Source: Betaproteobacteria bacterium
GTDB lineage: Bacteria; Pseudomonadota; Gammaproteobacteria; Burkholderiales; SG8-39
Length of the DNA: 10,687 nt
Assembly: GCA_009693435.1 (NCBI GenBank)
Contig: SHXF01000133.1
Location: forward strand, 1 to 10,687
Direction of reading: 5' to 3'
Positions 1 to 5,951 of this stretch are shown here, piece by piece; position 1 is the first letter of the stretch, and every line of letters begins with the position of its first letter. The notes under the pieces are model-generated. The model was not told the DNA's origin. It was given only the letters and a program-made list of their open reading frames with translations, and made no database searches. The translations under genes and the position numbers were made by a program.

Positions 1-131
1 GTTGCAAAAAACGGAACCTGGTTGAACCAGGAAAGCGTGTTGCCGTTGCCGCCGTGGACGAACACGATCGCCGGTCCTTCGCCGTGGGACTCGTAGTAGA
101 TGCTGACATCGCCATTTTGGGCGTAAGGCAT
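1..131 (-). CDS. alpha/beta hydrolase, N-terminal fragment (cut by window edge)
   Basis: Only the first 43 residues lie in the window; the gene runs off the left edge. It opens MPYAQNGDVSIYYE, followed by a hydrophobic strand and HGGNGN at residues 26-31. That is the oxyanion-hole HGG motif found after strand beta-3 in alpha/beta hydrolases of the meta-cleavage-product hydrolase, epoxide hydrolase and haloperoxidase type. The catalytic Ser, Asp and His lie outside the window. The ATG at 131 is 5 bases past the stop of the upstream Bug gene, so it is very probably the last visible member of the amidohydrolase-ligB-Bug operon. An AAGGA lies upstream at a rather long spacing of about 11 bases, so translation may depend partly on the gene before it. 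In a ring-cleavage operon it may hydrolyse a C-C, ester or lactone bond of a ring-opened product. The substrate is unknown. Confidence 0.82.
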   Translation of the reverse strand, partial: MPYAQNGDVSIYYESHGEGPAIVFVHGGNGNTLSWFNQVPFFA

Positions 132-136
132 GATCG

Positions 137-1108
137 TCAGAGTCCTTCCATTTTTGCGCCGGTGGCCTGTATGGTCCGGCGGTAGATTTCGGTAGTGCGA
201 CGAATTGAGGCATCGAACTCCTCGGATGACGCGGGCCAGGGTGTCAGGCCGATGCTCGCCAACCGTCCCGCCACCGAGGGTTCCTTGAAGACCGCGACAA
301 TCTCGGCGTTCAGGCGGTTGACTATCGGCCGGGGCAGCCCGGCGGGTCCGCACAAGCCGAACCGGCTGATCATTATCATGTTCGGATAGCCGGACTCGAT
401 GAAGGTCGGTAACGACGGGACGAAGCTGTTGCGCGTGTCCCCGGTGGCTGCGAGCATCACGCCGCGTCCGCTGTCGGCATGGCGTTTGGCGGTGGATGCG
501 CCGACGACCATCAGGTCCACCTGCCCGCCTATCAGGTCAGTAACCGCCTGCGCGGTACCCTTGTAGAGCACGTCGAGCAGCTTGATGTTTGCCGCGAGCT
601 TGAAGCCTTCAAAAAACAGGAAGTGCGGGCTGCCGGTGCCGAGCGAACCGAAACTCAGTTTGCCCGGGCTGGCCTTCGCACGGGCGACCAGATCCGCGAG
701 CGACTTCAAACCCGTGCCTGCATTCGCGAGCAGAACCAGGGTGCCCTCGCCGATGCCGGACACCGTCGAGAAATCCCGTATCGGGTCATACGGCAGTTTC
801 GCGCCGTAGGCCGCGAAAATCGAGGTGGCGTCGTCGGTGCACAGCAGCAAGGTGTACCCGTCCGGCGCGGCGCGGGAGACGATCTCGCCGCCGATGATCG
901 TCTGCCCGCCCGGACGGTTATCGATGACCACCGTCTGGCCGAGCGCGCGCGACAGCGGATCGGCGACCGCGCGCGCCGAAATGTCGCTACCTCCTCCCGG
1001 AGGAAACGGCACCACGATGCGTATGGAACGCTCCGGATACGACTGGGCGGCAAGCGGGCCGGCTGCGGCAACGAGCAGCGCGGCAAGAACGAACGACAGG
1101 GTCTGCAT
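137..1108 (-). CDS. Bug/TctC-family periplasmic solute-binding protein
   Basis: This is a tripartite tricarboxylate transporter-type binding protein of 323 residues, a normal size for the family. Residues 1-22 (MQTLSFVLAALLVAAAGPLAAQ) form a Sec signal peptide with probable cleavage near the A-A-Q junction. The mature part has the family signatures: IVVPFPPGGGSD at 31-42, where GG-x-x-D contributes to the carboxylate pocket in this family; APDGYTLLL at 81-89; and YKG at 182-184 leading to DLIGGQVDLM. I chose the ATG at 1108 because it starts the signal peptide and follows GGAG by 6 bases. The frame is also open to an ATG at 1168 that overlaps the ligB stop as ATGA, but this would put 20 extra residues before the signal peptide. 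It sits between ligB and an alpha/beta hydrolase, so it probably captures the carboxylated substrate of this pathway. No TctA/TctB membrane subunits are present. The ligand is unknown. Confidence 0.9.
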   Translation of the reverse strand: MQTLSFVLAALLVAAAGPLAAQSYPERSIRIVVPFPPGGGSDISARAVADPLSRALGQTVVIDNRPGGQTIIGGEIVSRAAPDGYTLLLCTDDATSIFAAYGAKLPYDPIRDFSTVSGIGEGTLVLLANAGTGLKSLADLVARAKASPGKLSFGSLGTGSPHFLFFEGFKLAANIKLLDVLYKGTAQAVTDLIGGQVDLMVVGASTAKRHADSGRGVMLAATGDTRNSFVPSLPTFIESGYPNMIMISRFGLCGPAGLPRPIVNRLNAEIVAVFKEPSVAGRLASIGLTPWPASSEEFDASIRRTTEIYRRTIQATGAKMEGL

Positions 1109-1164
1109 GGATTTCTCCGGCAATACGAGCCATACGGATCGCAGGGAAACGACAGGCAAATTGA

Positions 1165-2058
1165 TCATACGTCAGCAGGGCGGGAAATCCCACGTGTGCG
1201 AGTGTCGGTCGCGACCGCTTCCCGTTCCTCGAACAAACTCACCCCCCACGCCGCCGTCATCGCCAGATAATAATTCTGGTGGAGTTTGCTGATGCCGTCG
1301 CTCAGCGCGCCGCGCATTGCCAGCCACATGATGATCTCGGCGCCCTCGGTGCCGCCCAGCCGCACCAGATCGGCGTAGGTCATGCGGGTCAGCGCCTGCG
1401 GATCACGCTCGATCAAGTCCAGGAATTTCAGGTCCCACTCGGTATTGTTGAAACCGGCCCGCTCGCCCTGCATCTGGTGCGACAGGCCGCCGGTGCCGAC
1501 CACCACTACCTTGAGATCCGCCGGGAACGACTCGACCGCGCGCCGCACCGCCTGCCCGAGCTTGTAGCAGCGCAACGCCGTGGGCATCGGATACTGGATC
1601 ACGTTCACCAGGAACGGCACGATCGCACCGGGCCATCCGTTGGCGCGCTCCGGCCAGATCACCGACAGCGGCGAGAAGCAGCCGTGATCGACGGGGATGT
1701 CCTGGAACACGGAGATGTCGAATTCGTCATTCACCAGCGATTCCGCGAGATGGCGCGCGAGCGCGGGATGGCCCTTCACCGGCGGCAGCGGGCGCGGGCC
1801 CATGCCTTCGTCAGCCACAATGTGTTCGAGCGAAAGACCGATGGCGAAGGTCGGGTAATGGTCGAAGAAAAACGAGGTGCCATGGTCGTTGTAGAAAACG
1901 ATAAGCACATCGGGCTTCTTCTCCGCCAGCCATTGGACGATCGGCTTGTAGCCGTCGTAGAGCGGCGACCAGTCGGGATCGTTCTGCTTGCCCTTGTCGT
2001 GCGAGATGCCGATGGTGGGCGTGTGGGAGGTGCCTATGCCGCCGATGATGGTTGCCAT
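1165..2058 (-). CDS. ligB: LigB-type class III extradiol ring-cleavage dioxygenase, catalytic beta subunit
   Basis: This 297-residue protein aligns along its length with the protocatechuate 4,5-dioxygenase beta subunit LigB (about 300 residues), as recalled from the Sphingomonas enzyme. The non-haem Fe(II) ligands are visible: His12 in GTSHTP, His59 in YNDHGTS, and Glu241 in the GAEIIMW segment matching Glu242 of LigB. The acid/base His194 lies in GTGGLSHQ, and His125 in VDHGC is also conserved. The family opens catecholic rings next to the diol using O2; LigB normally needs a LigA subunit to close its active site. No ligA adjoins it: the only one in the window is a partial gene about 8.3 kb away. 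It follows the amidohydrolase gene after a 137-base gap holding a large hairpin, and its stop overlaps a possible upstream ATG of the Bug gene. The Shine-Dalgarno is weak. Substrate (protocatechuate, gallate, methylgallate or other) cannot be read from sequence; the symbol is family-level. Confidence 0.93.
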   Translation of the reverse strand: MATIIGGIGTSHTPTIGISHDKGKQNDPDWSPLYDGYKPIVQWLAEKKPDVLIVFYNDHGTSFFFDHYPTFAIGLSLEHIVADEGMGPRPLPPVKGHPALARHLAESLVNDEFDISVFQDIPVDHGCFSPLSVIWPERANGWPGAIVPFLVNVIQYPMPTALRCYKLGQAVRRAVESFPADLKVVVVGTGGLSHQMQGERAGFNNTEWDLKFLDLIERDPQALTRMTYADLVRLGGTEGAEIIMWLAMRGALSDGISKLHQNYYLAMTAAWGVSLFEEREAVATDTRTRGISRPADV

Positions 2059-2100
2059 GCTTGGCTCTATGAGCTACCCGTTAGTGACGACAAACTGTTT

Positions 2101-2158
2101 CCGTTCGTCCTGAGCTTGTCGATGGACCGCCGGGCTTCGACAAGCTCAGCCTGAACGG
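2101..2158. repeat. large imperfect inverted repeat, probable dispersed extragenic palindrome
   Basis: Arms 2101-2122 and 2137-2158 are 22 bases each and pair with only three adjacent mismatches (positions 7-9 of the arm), around a 14-base loop. The core CTGAGCTTGTCGA pairs perfectly with TCGACAAGCTCAG. I recognise this core (CTTCGACAAGCTCAG...GAACGG and its complement) as a short palindromic element scattered between genes in many proteobacterial genomes. It lies between the amidohydrolase and ligB genes, so the transcript would carry a strong hairpin about 43 bases upstream of the ligB start. There is no following U-run, so it is not a classic terminator. It may protect the upstream mRNA end or reduce read-through into ligB. 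Confidence 0.8.
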
Positions 2159-2195
2159 TATCGAGGAGTACCCGGCTTCGATGAAACATGCTTGG

Positions 2196-3644
2196 CTAGG
2201 CCGCTCTGGATTGCGCCTGAAGATGCGCCGCCACGGCACCTTCCACCGCGGTGCCCTTGAAGAAGTCGGGATTGACGCGCGTCTGGAAAGTCATCGGGTT
2301 GGTGTACACGAAATCCCTGAAGTCCTCTTCGGCCATCAGGCCGTGTTCCACCTGCTCGTAGGCCTCCGCAAGTACACCGCCGAAATCCTTCACGTCCCAG
2401 TGGCCGAGGTCCGAGGAGAACATCGCCTTCAGCTTCGCGCCCATCTTGTTCGCCCTCGTGTTGAACGCGGTGTAGTTCAGCGAATCGTCCGCCTCGCAAC
2501 CGAAATAGAACGAATCGACGAACGAGTCGCGCACGTCCTCGCGGCTTTTCAAATCCACCGTGGTCCAGTCGTTGGCGATGGGCGGCACCTCCCCCGAAGG
2601 CGTGCGCGCATTCCTGATCTCCTTCTGCAGATCGGGGAGCATGCGTTCGAAATTGATGAATTCGTCTCCGTAGCGCCGCGCCATCTCCTCCATCAAGGAC
2701 AGGTCCACCTTGGCCGGATCGTGATACTCCATCATGGTGTCCATGTTGCGCTTCTCCCAGTATTCCACCAGGTCGTTGTACAGCGCCACGCCCCACCAAA
2801 CGCCGCCTTCGAGAAAACCGAAATTCAGCCCGCTGAACTTCTGCGTCGTACCCGACATGAACAGCCCGCGCGCCGCCGCGTGGCCGTAGGTCATCCAGAA
2901 ACCCAGCCGGTTGTACACGTAATTGCTGGAATGGTGGGTGCCGACGAAGGGCATGCTGTGGCCCGCCGGAACGACCTTGAGTTCCAGACACTTTGCCCAG
3001 AACGGGTCGTAATCGTAGGGACTGTCGATGGTGAGGGATGAGTATTCGTCGACCTTCCCGATGAGACCGGGCGCCTGCTCGGCAACCAGCTTCGGTGTGC
3101 GCCGCACTTCGTTCGCCGTCATCAACGCCCGCAGGCCGAGTTGCTTCACGCAGTACTCGACTTCGGCGATCGCCTCGGCCGGTGTGTTCATCGGAATCAC
3201 CGCGGCCGGAGTCATCCTGTGTTTCACCTCGCGGAACACCTCGGCGTACATCATGTTGAGCGCGCGGCACGCCGCCTGGCGCAATTCGTCGTCCTCTATG
3301 GTCTGACAGCGGAATCCCAGGGTCGGATAAAGGGTAGAGAAATCCACGCCTGCCTCCTCCAGGCGACGCGCGTACAGGCGCGGCAGCATGTAGGTCGCCT
3401 GGTCTATGGTGTGCGTACCGGTGAAAATCGGCCAGGGCACGCGCTTGGGCGCGCCCGGCCCGCGGTTGAATCCGCCAACCCGGGTAAAGAGGCGCTCCAC
3501 CATGTCCTGCCCGGCGACTTTCTTCAGGAAATCGGCGAGCACCAGGGGCGCTTCGAGTATGTGCCCGTCGGCGTCTATCACCGGATGATCGAGTCGCGCG
3601 CGCAGCTTCGAAGATCGGGTATTGCGGATGGTGTAGTCAGCCAC
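2196..3644 (-). CDS. amidohydrolase-superfamily metal-dependent enzyme (amidohydrolase 2 type; possible decarboxylase or C-C hydrolase)
   Basis: This 482-residue protein begins after about 20 residues with VIDADGH (22-28), the beta-1 metal motif in the Asp-x-His form. Other candidate metal or catalytic residues are His229 (PAGHS), His254 (TYGHAA) and Asp412 with His415 (SSDLGHWD). The layout fits the COG2159/amidohydrolase 2 group. That group includes ACMS decarboxylase, gamma-resorcylate decarboxylase, 5-carboxyvanillate decarboxylase (LigW), the LigY C-C hydrolase and related hydratases. It is longer than those enzymes (about 320-340 residues), with a probable insertion around 280-400. No signal peptide is seen. 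The start is GTG at 3644, preceded by AAGGA at 7 bases. It is the first gene of the amidohydrolase-ligB-Bug-hydrolase operon and diverges from another Bug gene. Next to a LigB-type dioxygenase, it may decarboxylate the aromatic precursor or cut the ring-opened product. The superfamily call is firm; the reaction is inferred. Confidence 0.88.
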   Translation of the reverse strand: MADYTIRNTRSSKLRARLDHPVIDADGHILEAPLVLADFLKKVAGQDMVERLFTRVGGFNRGPGAPKRVPWPIFTGTHTIDQATYMLPRLYARRLEEAGVDFSTLYPTLGFRCQTIEDDELRQAACRALNMMYAEVFREVKHRMTPAAVIPMNTPAEAIAEVEYCVKQLGLRALMTANEVRRTPKLVAEQAPGLIGKVDEYSSLTIDSPYDYDPFWAKCLELKVVPAGHSMPFVGTHHSSNYVYNRLGFWMTYGHAAARGLFMSGTTQKFSGLNFGFLEGGVWWGVALYNDLVEYWEKRNMDTMMEYHDPAKVDLSLMEEMARRYGDEFINFERMLPDLQKEIRNARTPSGEVPPIANDWTTVDLKSREDVRDSFVDSFYFGCEADDSLNYTAFNTRANKMGAKLKAMFSSDLGHWDVKDFGGVLAEAYEQVEHGLMAEEDFRDFVYTNPMTFQTRVNPDFFKGTAVEGAVAAHLQAQSRAA

Positions 3645-3706
3645 GTTCGTTTCCTTGGAACACTGCAGCGGTTGGGATCACGGGTGAATTCATCTTGCGC
3701 GGCAAA

Positions 3707-3724
3707 AGCATAGCACCCGGGTGC
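3707..3724 (-). promoter_or_regulatory. candidate promoter -10 abutting a perfect 12-base palindrome, for the amidohydrolase operon
   Basis: Read on the minus strand, TATGCT (3712 down to 3707) matches four of six -10 consensus bases and sits about 60 bases upstream of the GTG start. It directly abuts the perfect palindrome GCACCCGGGTGC at 3713-3724, which would fall between the -10 and a weak -35. That is a usual place for a repressor operator. The -35 match is poor, so the promoter call is weak; the palindrome itself is read directly. Confidence 0.3.
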
Positions 3725-3777
3725 GCGGAATTGAATCTGAAGCTACGGTCCGCTGTCCTGCTGCGCGGTTTTCATCT

Positions 3778-3795
3778 GCTAAGATAAAACTTAGC
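3778..3795. promoter_or_regulatory. candidate operator dyad GCTAAG-N6-CTTAGC
   Basis: Two perfect 6-base inverted arms, GCTAAG (3778-3783) and CTTAGC (3790-3795), flank the AT-rich spacer ATAAAA. The dyad is 38 bases upstream of the Bug start at 3834 and 133 bases upstream of the divergent amidohydrolase start. An AT-rich spaced dyad in otherwise GC-rich DNA is typical of a dimeric regulator's site. The TAAGAT inside it resembles a -10 box (four of six). The regulator family cannot be named from this. Confidence 0.4.
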
Positions 3796-3833
3796 GCATT
3801 GCGGAATCTCTTCAGCATAGAGGGTCGCACACA

Positions 3834-4871
3834 ATGAAATCGAACCACGCAGCCGAGAATACGAAGACGAAGACGATGGCGATGGCGATGATGAAACGGC
3901 GCAATCTTCTCCTGGCGATCGCATCGCTCGCGCTGGTCGCCAAGGTGGGCGGCGCCAGCGCGCAGGCCGCCTGGCCCGGCGCCCCGGTGCGCATCGTGGT
4001 CCCGTTCGGCCCGGGCGGCACGCTGGATACGCTTGCCCGGTTGACCGCGGAACGCCTCCAGGTCGCACTGGGGCAGCCCGTGATCGTGGAAAACCGCGCC
4101 GGTGCCGCCACCCGCATCGGCCACGAGTTCGTCGCGCGCCGCCCGCCGGACGGCTACACCCTGGTGCTCTCGTCCTCGTCCATCGTCATCCTTGCGACGC
4201 TGGCCAAGTCGCTGCCGTTCGACCTGGTGCGCGATTTCGAACCGGTGGGCATGATCGCCGGCGGACCTTTCGTGCTCGCAGTGAATGCCGGCTTTGCGGC
4301 GAAGACGGCAAACGAATTCGTCGCGATGGCGCGGGCCAAACCGGGATCGATTACCTACGGCACATCGGGTGTAGCCGCGTTCGACCACCTCGCCGGCGCC
4401 CTCCTCACCACCATGACGGGCATAGACATCGTGAACGTTCCCTACAAGGGCATGGGTGAGGTGGTGCAAGGCGTGCTCGGCGGCCAGGTCACGGCGACAT
4501 TCGGTTCGATCACGCCGCTGCTACCGCACATCCGCTCCGGAAAGCTGCGCGCGCTGGGACTGGTCAGCAGCACCCGCACCAGCCTCCTGCCCGGCGTCCT
4601 GCCGCTGTCGGAAGCGTTGCCGCTGCCGGGCTACCAGCTCGACTCCTGGATGGGAATCCTCGCGCCAGCCGGCACGCCGCGCCCCATCATCGAGCGTCTC
4701 AACGCGGAACTGAACCGCGCCATGAGCGACCCACAGTTCGTCGCGGAAAAGCTGCTGCCACTGGGAATAGAACCCAATACGGGCACGCCCGAGCGCATGC
4801 TGGAAGTCATCAAGTCCGACCTGGTGAAGTTGAAGAAGCTTGCATCGGACGCGAAAATATCGACTGAATAA
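3834..4871 (+). CDS. Bug/TctC-family periplasmic solute-binding protein
   Basis: This 345-residue binding protein belongs to the tripartite tricarboxylate transporter type. Its export signal is MMKRRNLLLAIASLALVAKV followed by ASAQA (from about residue 19 to 45). The twin Arg at 22-23 makes a Tat signal conceivable, although the full Tat motif is absent. Family signatures are VVPFGPGGTLD (55-65), PPDGYTLVL (104-112), NVPYKG (201-206) and GVLGGQVTATFG (213-224). I kept the ATG at 3834 because AGAGGG lies 9 bases before it. In-frame ATGs at 3876, 3882, 3888 and 3891 would give a more normal signal peptide without the 14-19 hydrophilic leading residues, so the start is uncertain. It stands alone on its strand, diverges from the amidohydrolase operon and is convergent with another Bug gene. 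It probably binds an organic acid linked to this catabolic locus; no membrane partner is nearby. Confidence 0.9.
   Translation: MKSNHAAENTKTKTMAMAMMKRRNLLLAIASLALVAKVGGASAQAAWPGAPVRIVVPFGPGGTLDTLARLTAERLQVALGQPVIVENRAGAATRIGHEFVARRPPDGYTLVLSSSSIVILATLAKSLPFDLVRDFEPVGMIAGGPFVLAVNAGFAAKTANEFVAMARAKPGSITYGTSGVAAFDHLAGALLTTMTGIDIVNVPYKGMGEVVQGVLGGQVTATFGSITPLLPHIRSGKLRALGLVSSTRTSLLPGVLPLSEALPLPGYQLDSWMGILAPAGTPRPIIERLNAELNRAMSDPQFVAEKLLPLGIEPNTGTPERMLEVIKSDLVKLKKLASDAKISTE
3861..3890 (+). repeat. degenerate in-frame hexamer tandem repeat at the Bug N-terminus
   Basis: Five 6-base units follow one another: ACGAAG, ACGAAG, ACGATG, GCGATG, GCGATG. They encode Thr-Lys, Thr-Lys, Thr-Met, Ala-Met, Ala-Met just before the hydrophobic part of the signal peptide. 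A change of one unit keeps the frame, and each of the last three units supplies an ATG, so unit number would alter the n-region or the count of possible starts. Confidence 0.75.
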
Positions 4872-4895
4872 GGTGGCGGCAACGATCGAGCCACC
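4872..4895. terminator. weak candidate bidirectional hairpin between convergent Bug genes
   Basis: GGTGGC (4872-4877) and GCCACC (4890-4895) form a perfect 6-base stem around a 12-base loop, starting at the base after the plus-strand Bug stop codon. It lies in the 61-base gap between two convergent genes, where a shared terminator is expected. There is no U-run on either strand, so intrinsic termination is doubtful. Confidence 0.3.
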
Positions 4896-4932
4896 CCCGT
4901 GATCGGCGGCTGGCGAGGGCACGCAACATCGC

Positions 4933-5928
4933 TCAGTCGGTTCGCACTCCCGCGTCCTTCACGACCTTGCCCCAGGTCTGGTACTCGTCGCGGATGAGCC
5001 GTTGGAAGGCATCGGGAGAAGGAAGGATAATCAGCGAAAGCCCGGCGGCATCGAACTGATCGCGCATCTGCTGCGACGCGCCGGCCTTGACCAGGGCGGC
5101 GTGCAGCTTGTCCACGATAGTTCGGGGCGTGGCGGCCGGCGCGAGAAGTCCGATCCAGTTCTCTGCGACCAGCGCGGGAAAGCCCTGCTCCAACGCAGTT
5201 GGAACATCCGGCAGAATCTCGGCGCGGCGGCGGCTCGTAACAGCGACTGCGCGCAGCTTGCCTTCCTTGAACAGCCGCACCATCGATCCGAGGTCGCCCG
5301 CCAGCCCTTCCACGTGCCCGCCCAGCACGTCGTTCGCGGCCAGCGTTGCACCCTTGTAGGGGACATGGAGGATCCGCGAACCCTGGGCAGCGTTTCTGAG
5401 AATCTCTATCACGAGGTGCGGCATGCCGCCGTTCCCGGATGAAGCGATGGATACGCTCTTCGACTTCGCGTGCTCGATCAGTTCGCGAAGATTGCGGGCC
5501 GGCACCGAAGGATGCACGCCAATCGCTTCGGGTGTGCCTGCGAGCGTCGTCACGCCGATGAAGTCGTGCAGCGCGTCGTAGGGCATCTTTGTCGTGGTGT
5601 GAGGATTGATCACCAGCGGTCCCGCATTCGAGACGAGCAGCGTGTGCCCGTCCGGCGACGACTTGGCGACGTAATCTGCTCCGAGGGTGGCATTGGCCCC
5701 CGGCTTGTTCACCACCACGACCGATACACCGAGAAACTCTGCGAGCTTCGGCGCGACGACCCGAGCGACTATGTCGTTCGAACCGCCGGGAGGGAATCCG
5801 ACCACCAGGCTGACGGGCCGGTTTTGCAGGTCTTGGGCAGCCGCATTCAGGGAGCCGAGTGACGCGCACGCCAGTACCCATGCAAGTTGCAAAGCGAGGG
5901 CACGCAAAGAATTCCATCCGGTTGTCAT
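4933..5928 (-). CDS. Bug/TctC-family periplasmic solute-binding protein
   Basis: This 331-residue protein carries a Sec-type signal peptide (about residues 1-32, hydrophobic core LALQLAWVLACASLG, ending NAAAQ-D). Family signatures are LVVGFPPGGSND (41-52), SPDGHTLLV (91-99), HVPYKGATLAANDVLGG (188-204) and LLAPAATPRTIVDKL (261-275). The ATG at 5928 is preceded by GGAG at 5 bases. The gene follows the 2-oxoglutarate/Fe(II) oxygenase with a 23-base gap, so the two are almost certainly co-transcribed. That pairing suggests the bound ligand is the oxygenase substrate or a related acid, but this is inference. Its binding-loop residues (GGSND) differ from those of the other two Bug proteins here (GGGSD, GGTLD), consistent with different ligands. 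The Bug family generally binds carboxylates or small amphipathic solutes. Confidence 0.9.
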   Translation of the reverse strand: MTTGWNSLRALALQLAWVLACASLGSLNAAAQDLQNRPVSLVVGFPPGGSNDIVARVVAPKLAEFLGVSVVVVNKPGANATLGADYVAKSSPDGHTLLVSNAGPLVINPHTTTKMPYDALHDFIGVTTLAGTPEAIGVHPSVPARNLRELIEHAKSKSVSIASSGNGGMPHLVIEILRNAAQGSRILHVPYKGATLAANDVLGGHVEGLAGDLGSMVRLFKEGKLRAVAVTSRRRAEILPDVPTALEQGFPALVAENWIGLLAPAATPRTIVDKLHAALVKAGASQQMRDQFDAAGLSLIILPSPDAFQRLIRDEYQTWGKVVKDAGVRTD

Positions 5929-5951
5929 TTCATCTCCACTTGTTGTGCCCT

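Larger units (their letters stand above)
3645..3833. promoter_or_regulatory. divergent control region between amidohydrolase operon and Bug gene
   Basis: These 189 non-coding bases separate two divergent genes and must hold promoters for both. The region is more AT-rich than the surrounding genes near 3775-3800. Two perfect dyads stand out and are listed separately. A smaller near-palindrome, TCAC-GG-GTGA, lies at 3678-3687. No consensus sigma-70 promoter pair with correct spacing is convincing on the plus strand. AGAGGG at 3819-3824 is the probable Shine-Dalgarno of the Bug gene starting at 3834. A shared regulator is likely, but none is encoded in the window. Confidence 0.6.

Noticed and set aside
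2146..3270. Long minus-strand open frame (374 codons) overlapping the amidohydrolase in another frame
   Set aside because: Its translation is Arg/Gly-rich and repetitive in composition without any family motif, while the overlapping amidohydrolase has clear catalytic motifs. Such shadow frames are expected in GC-rich genes.
4631..5917. 428-codon minus-strand open frame spanning two Bug genes
   Set aside because: It is Arg-rich, lacks domains, and crosses the convergent gap and the 3' ends of two well-supported genes. Both Bug genes have signal peptides and family signatures in their own frames.
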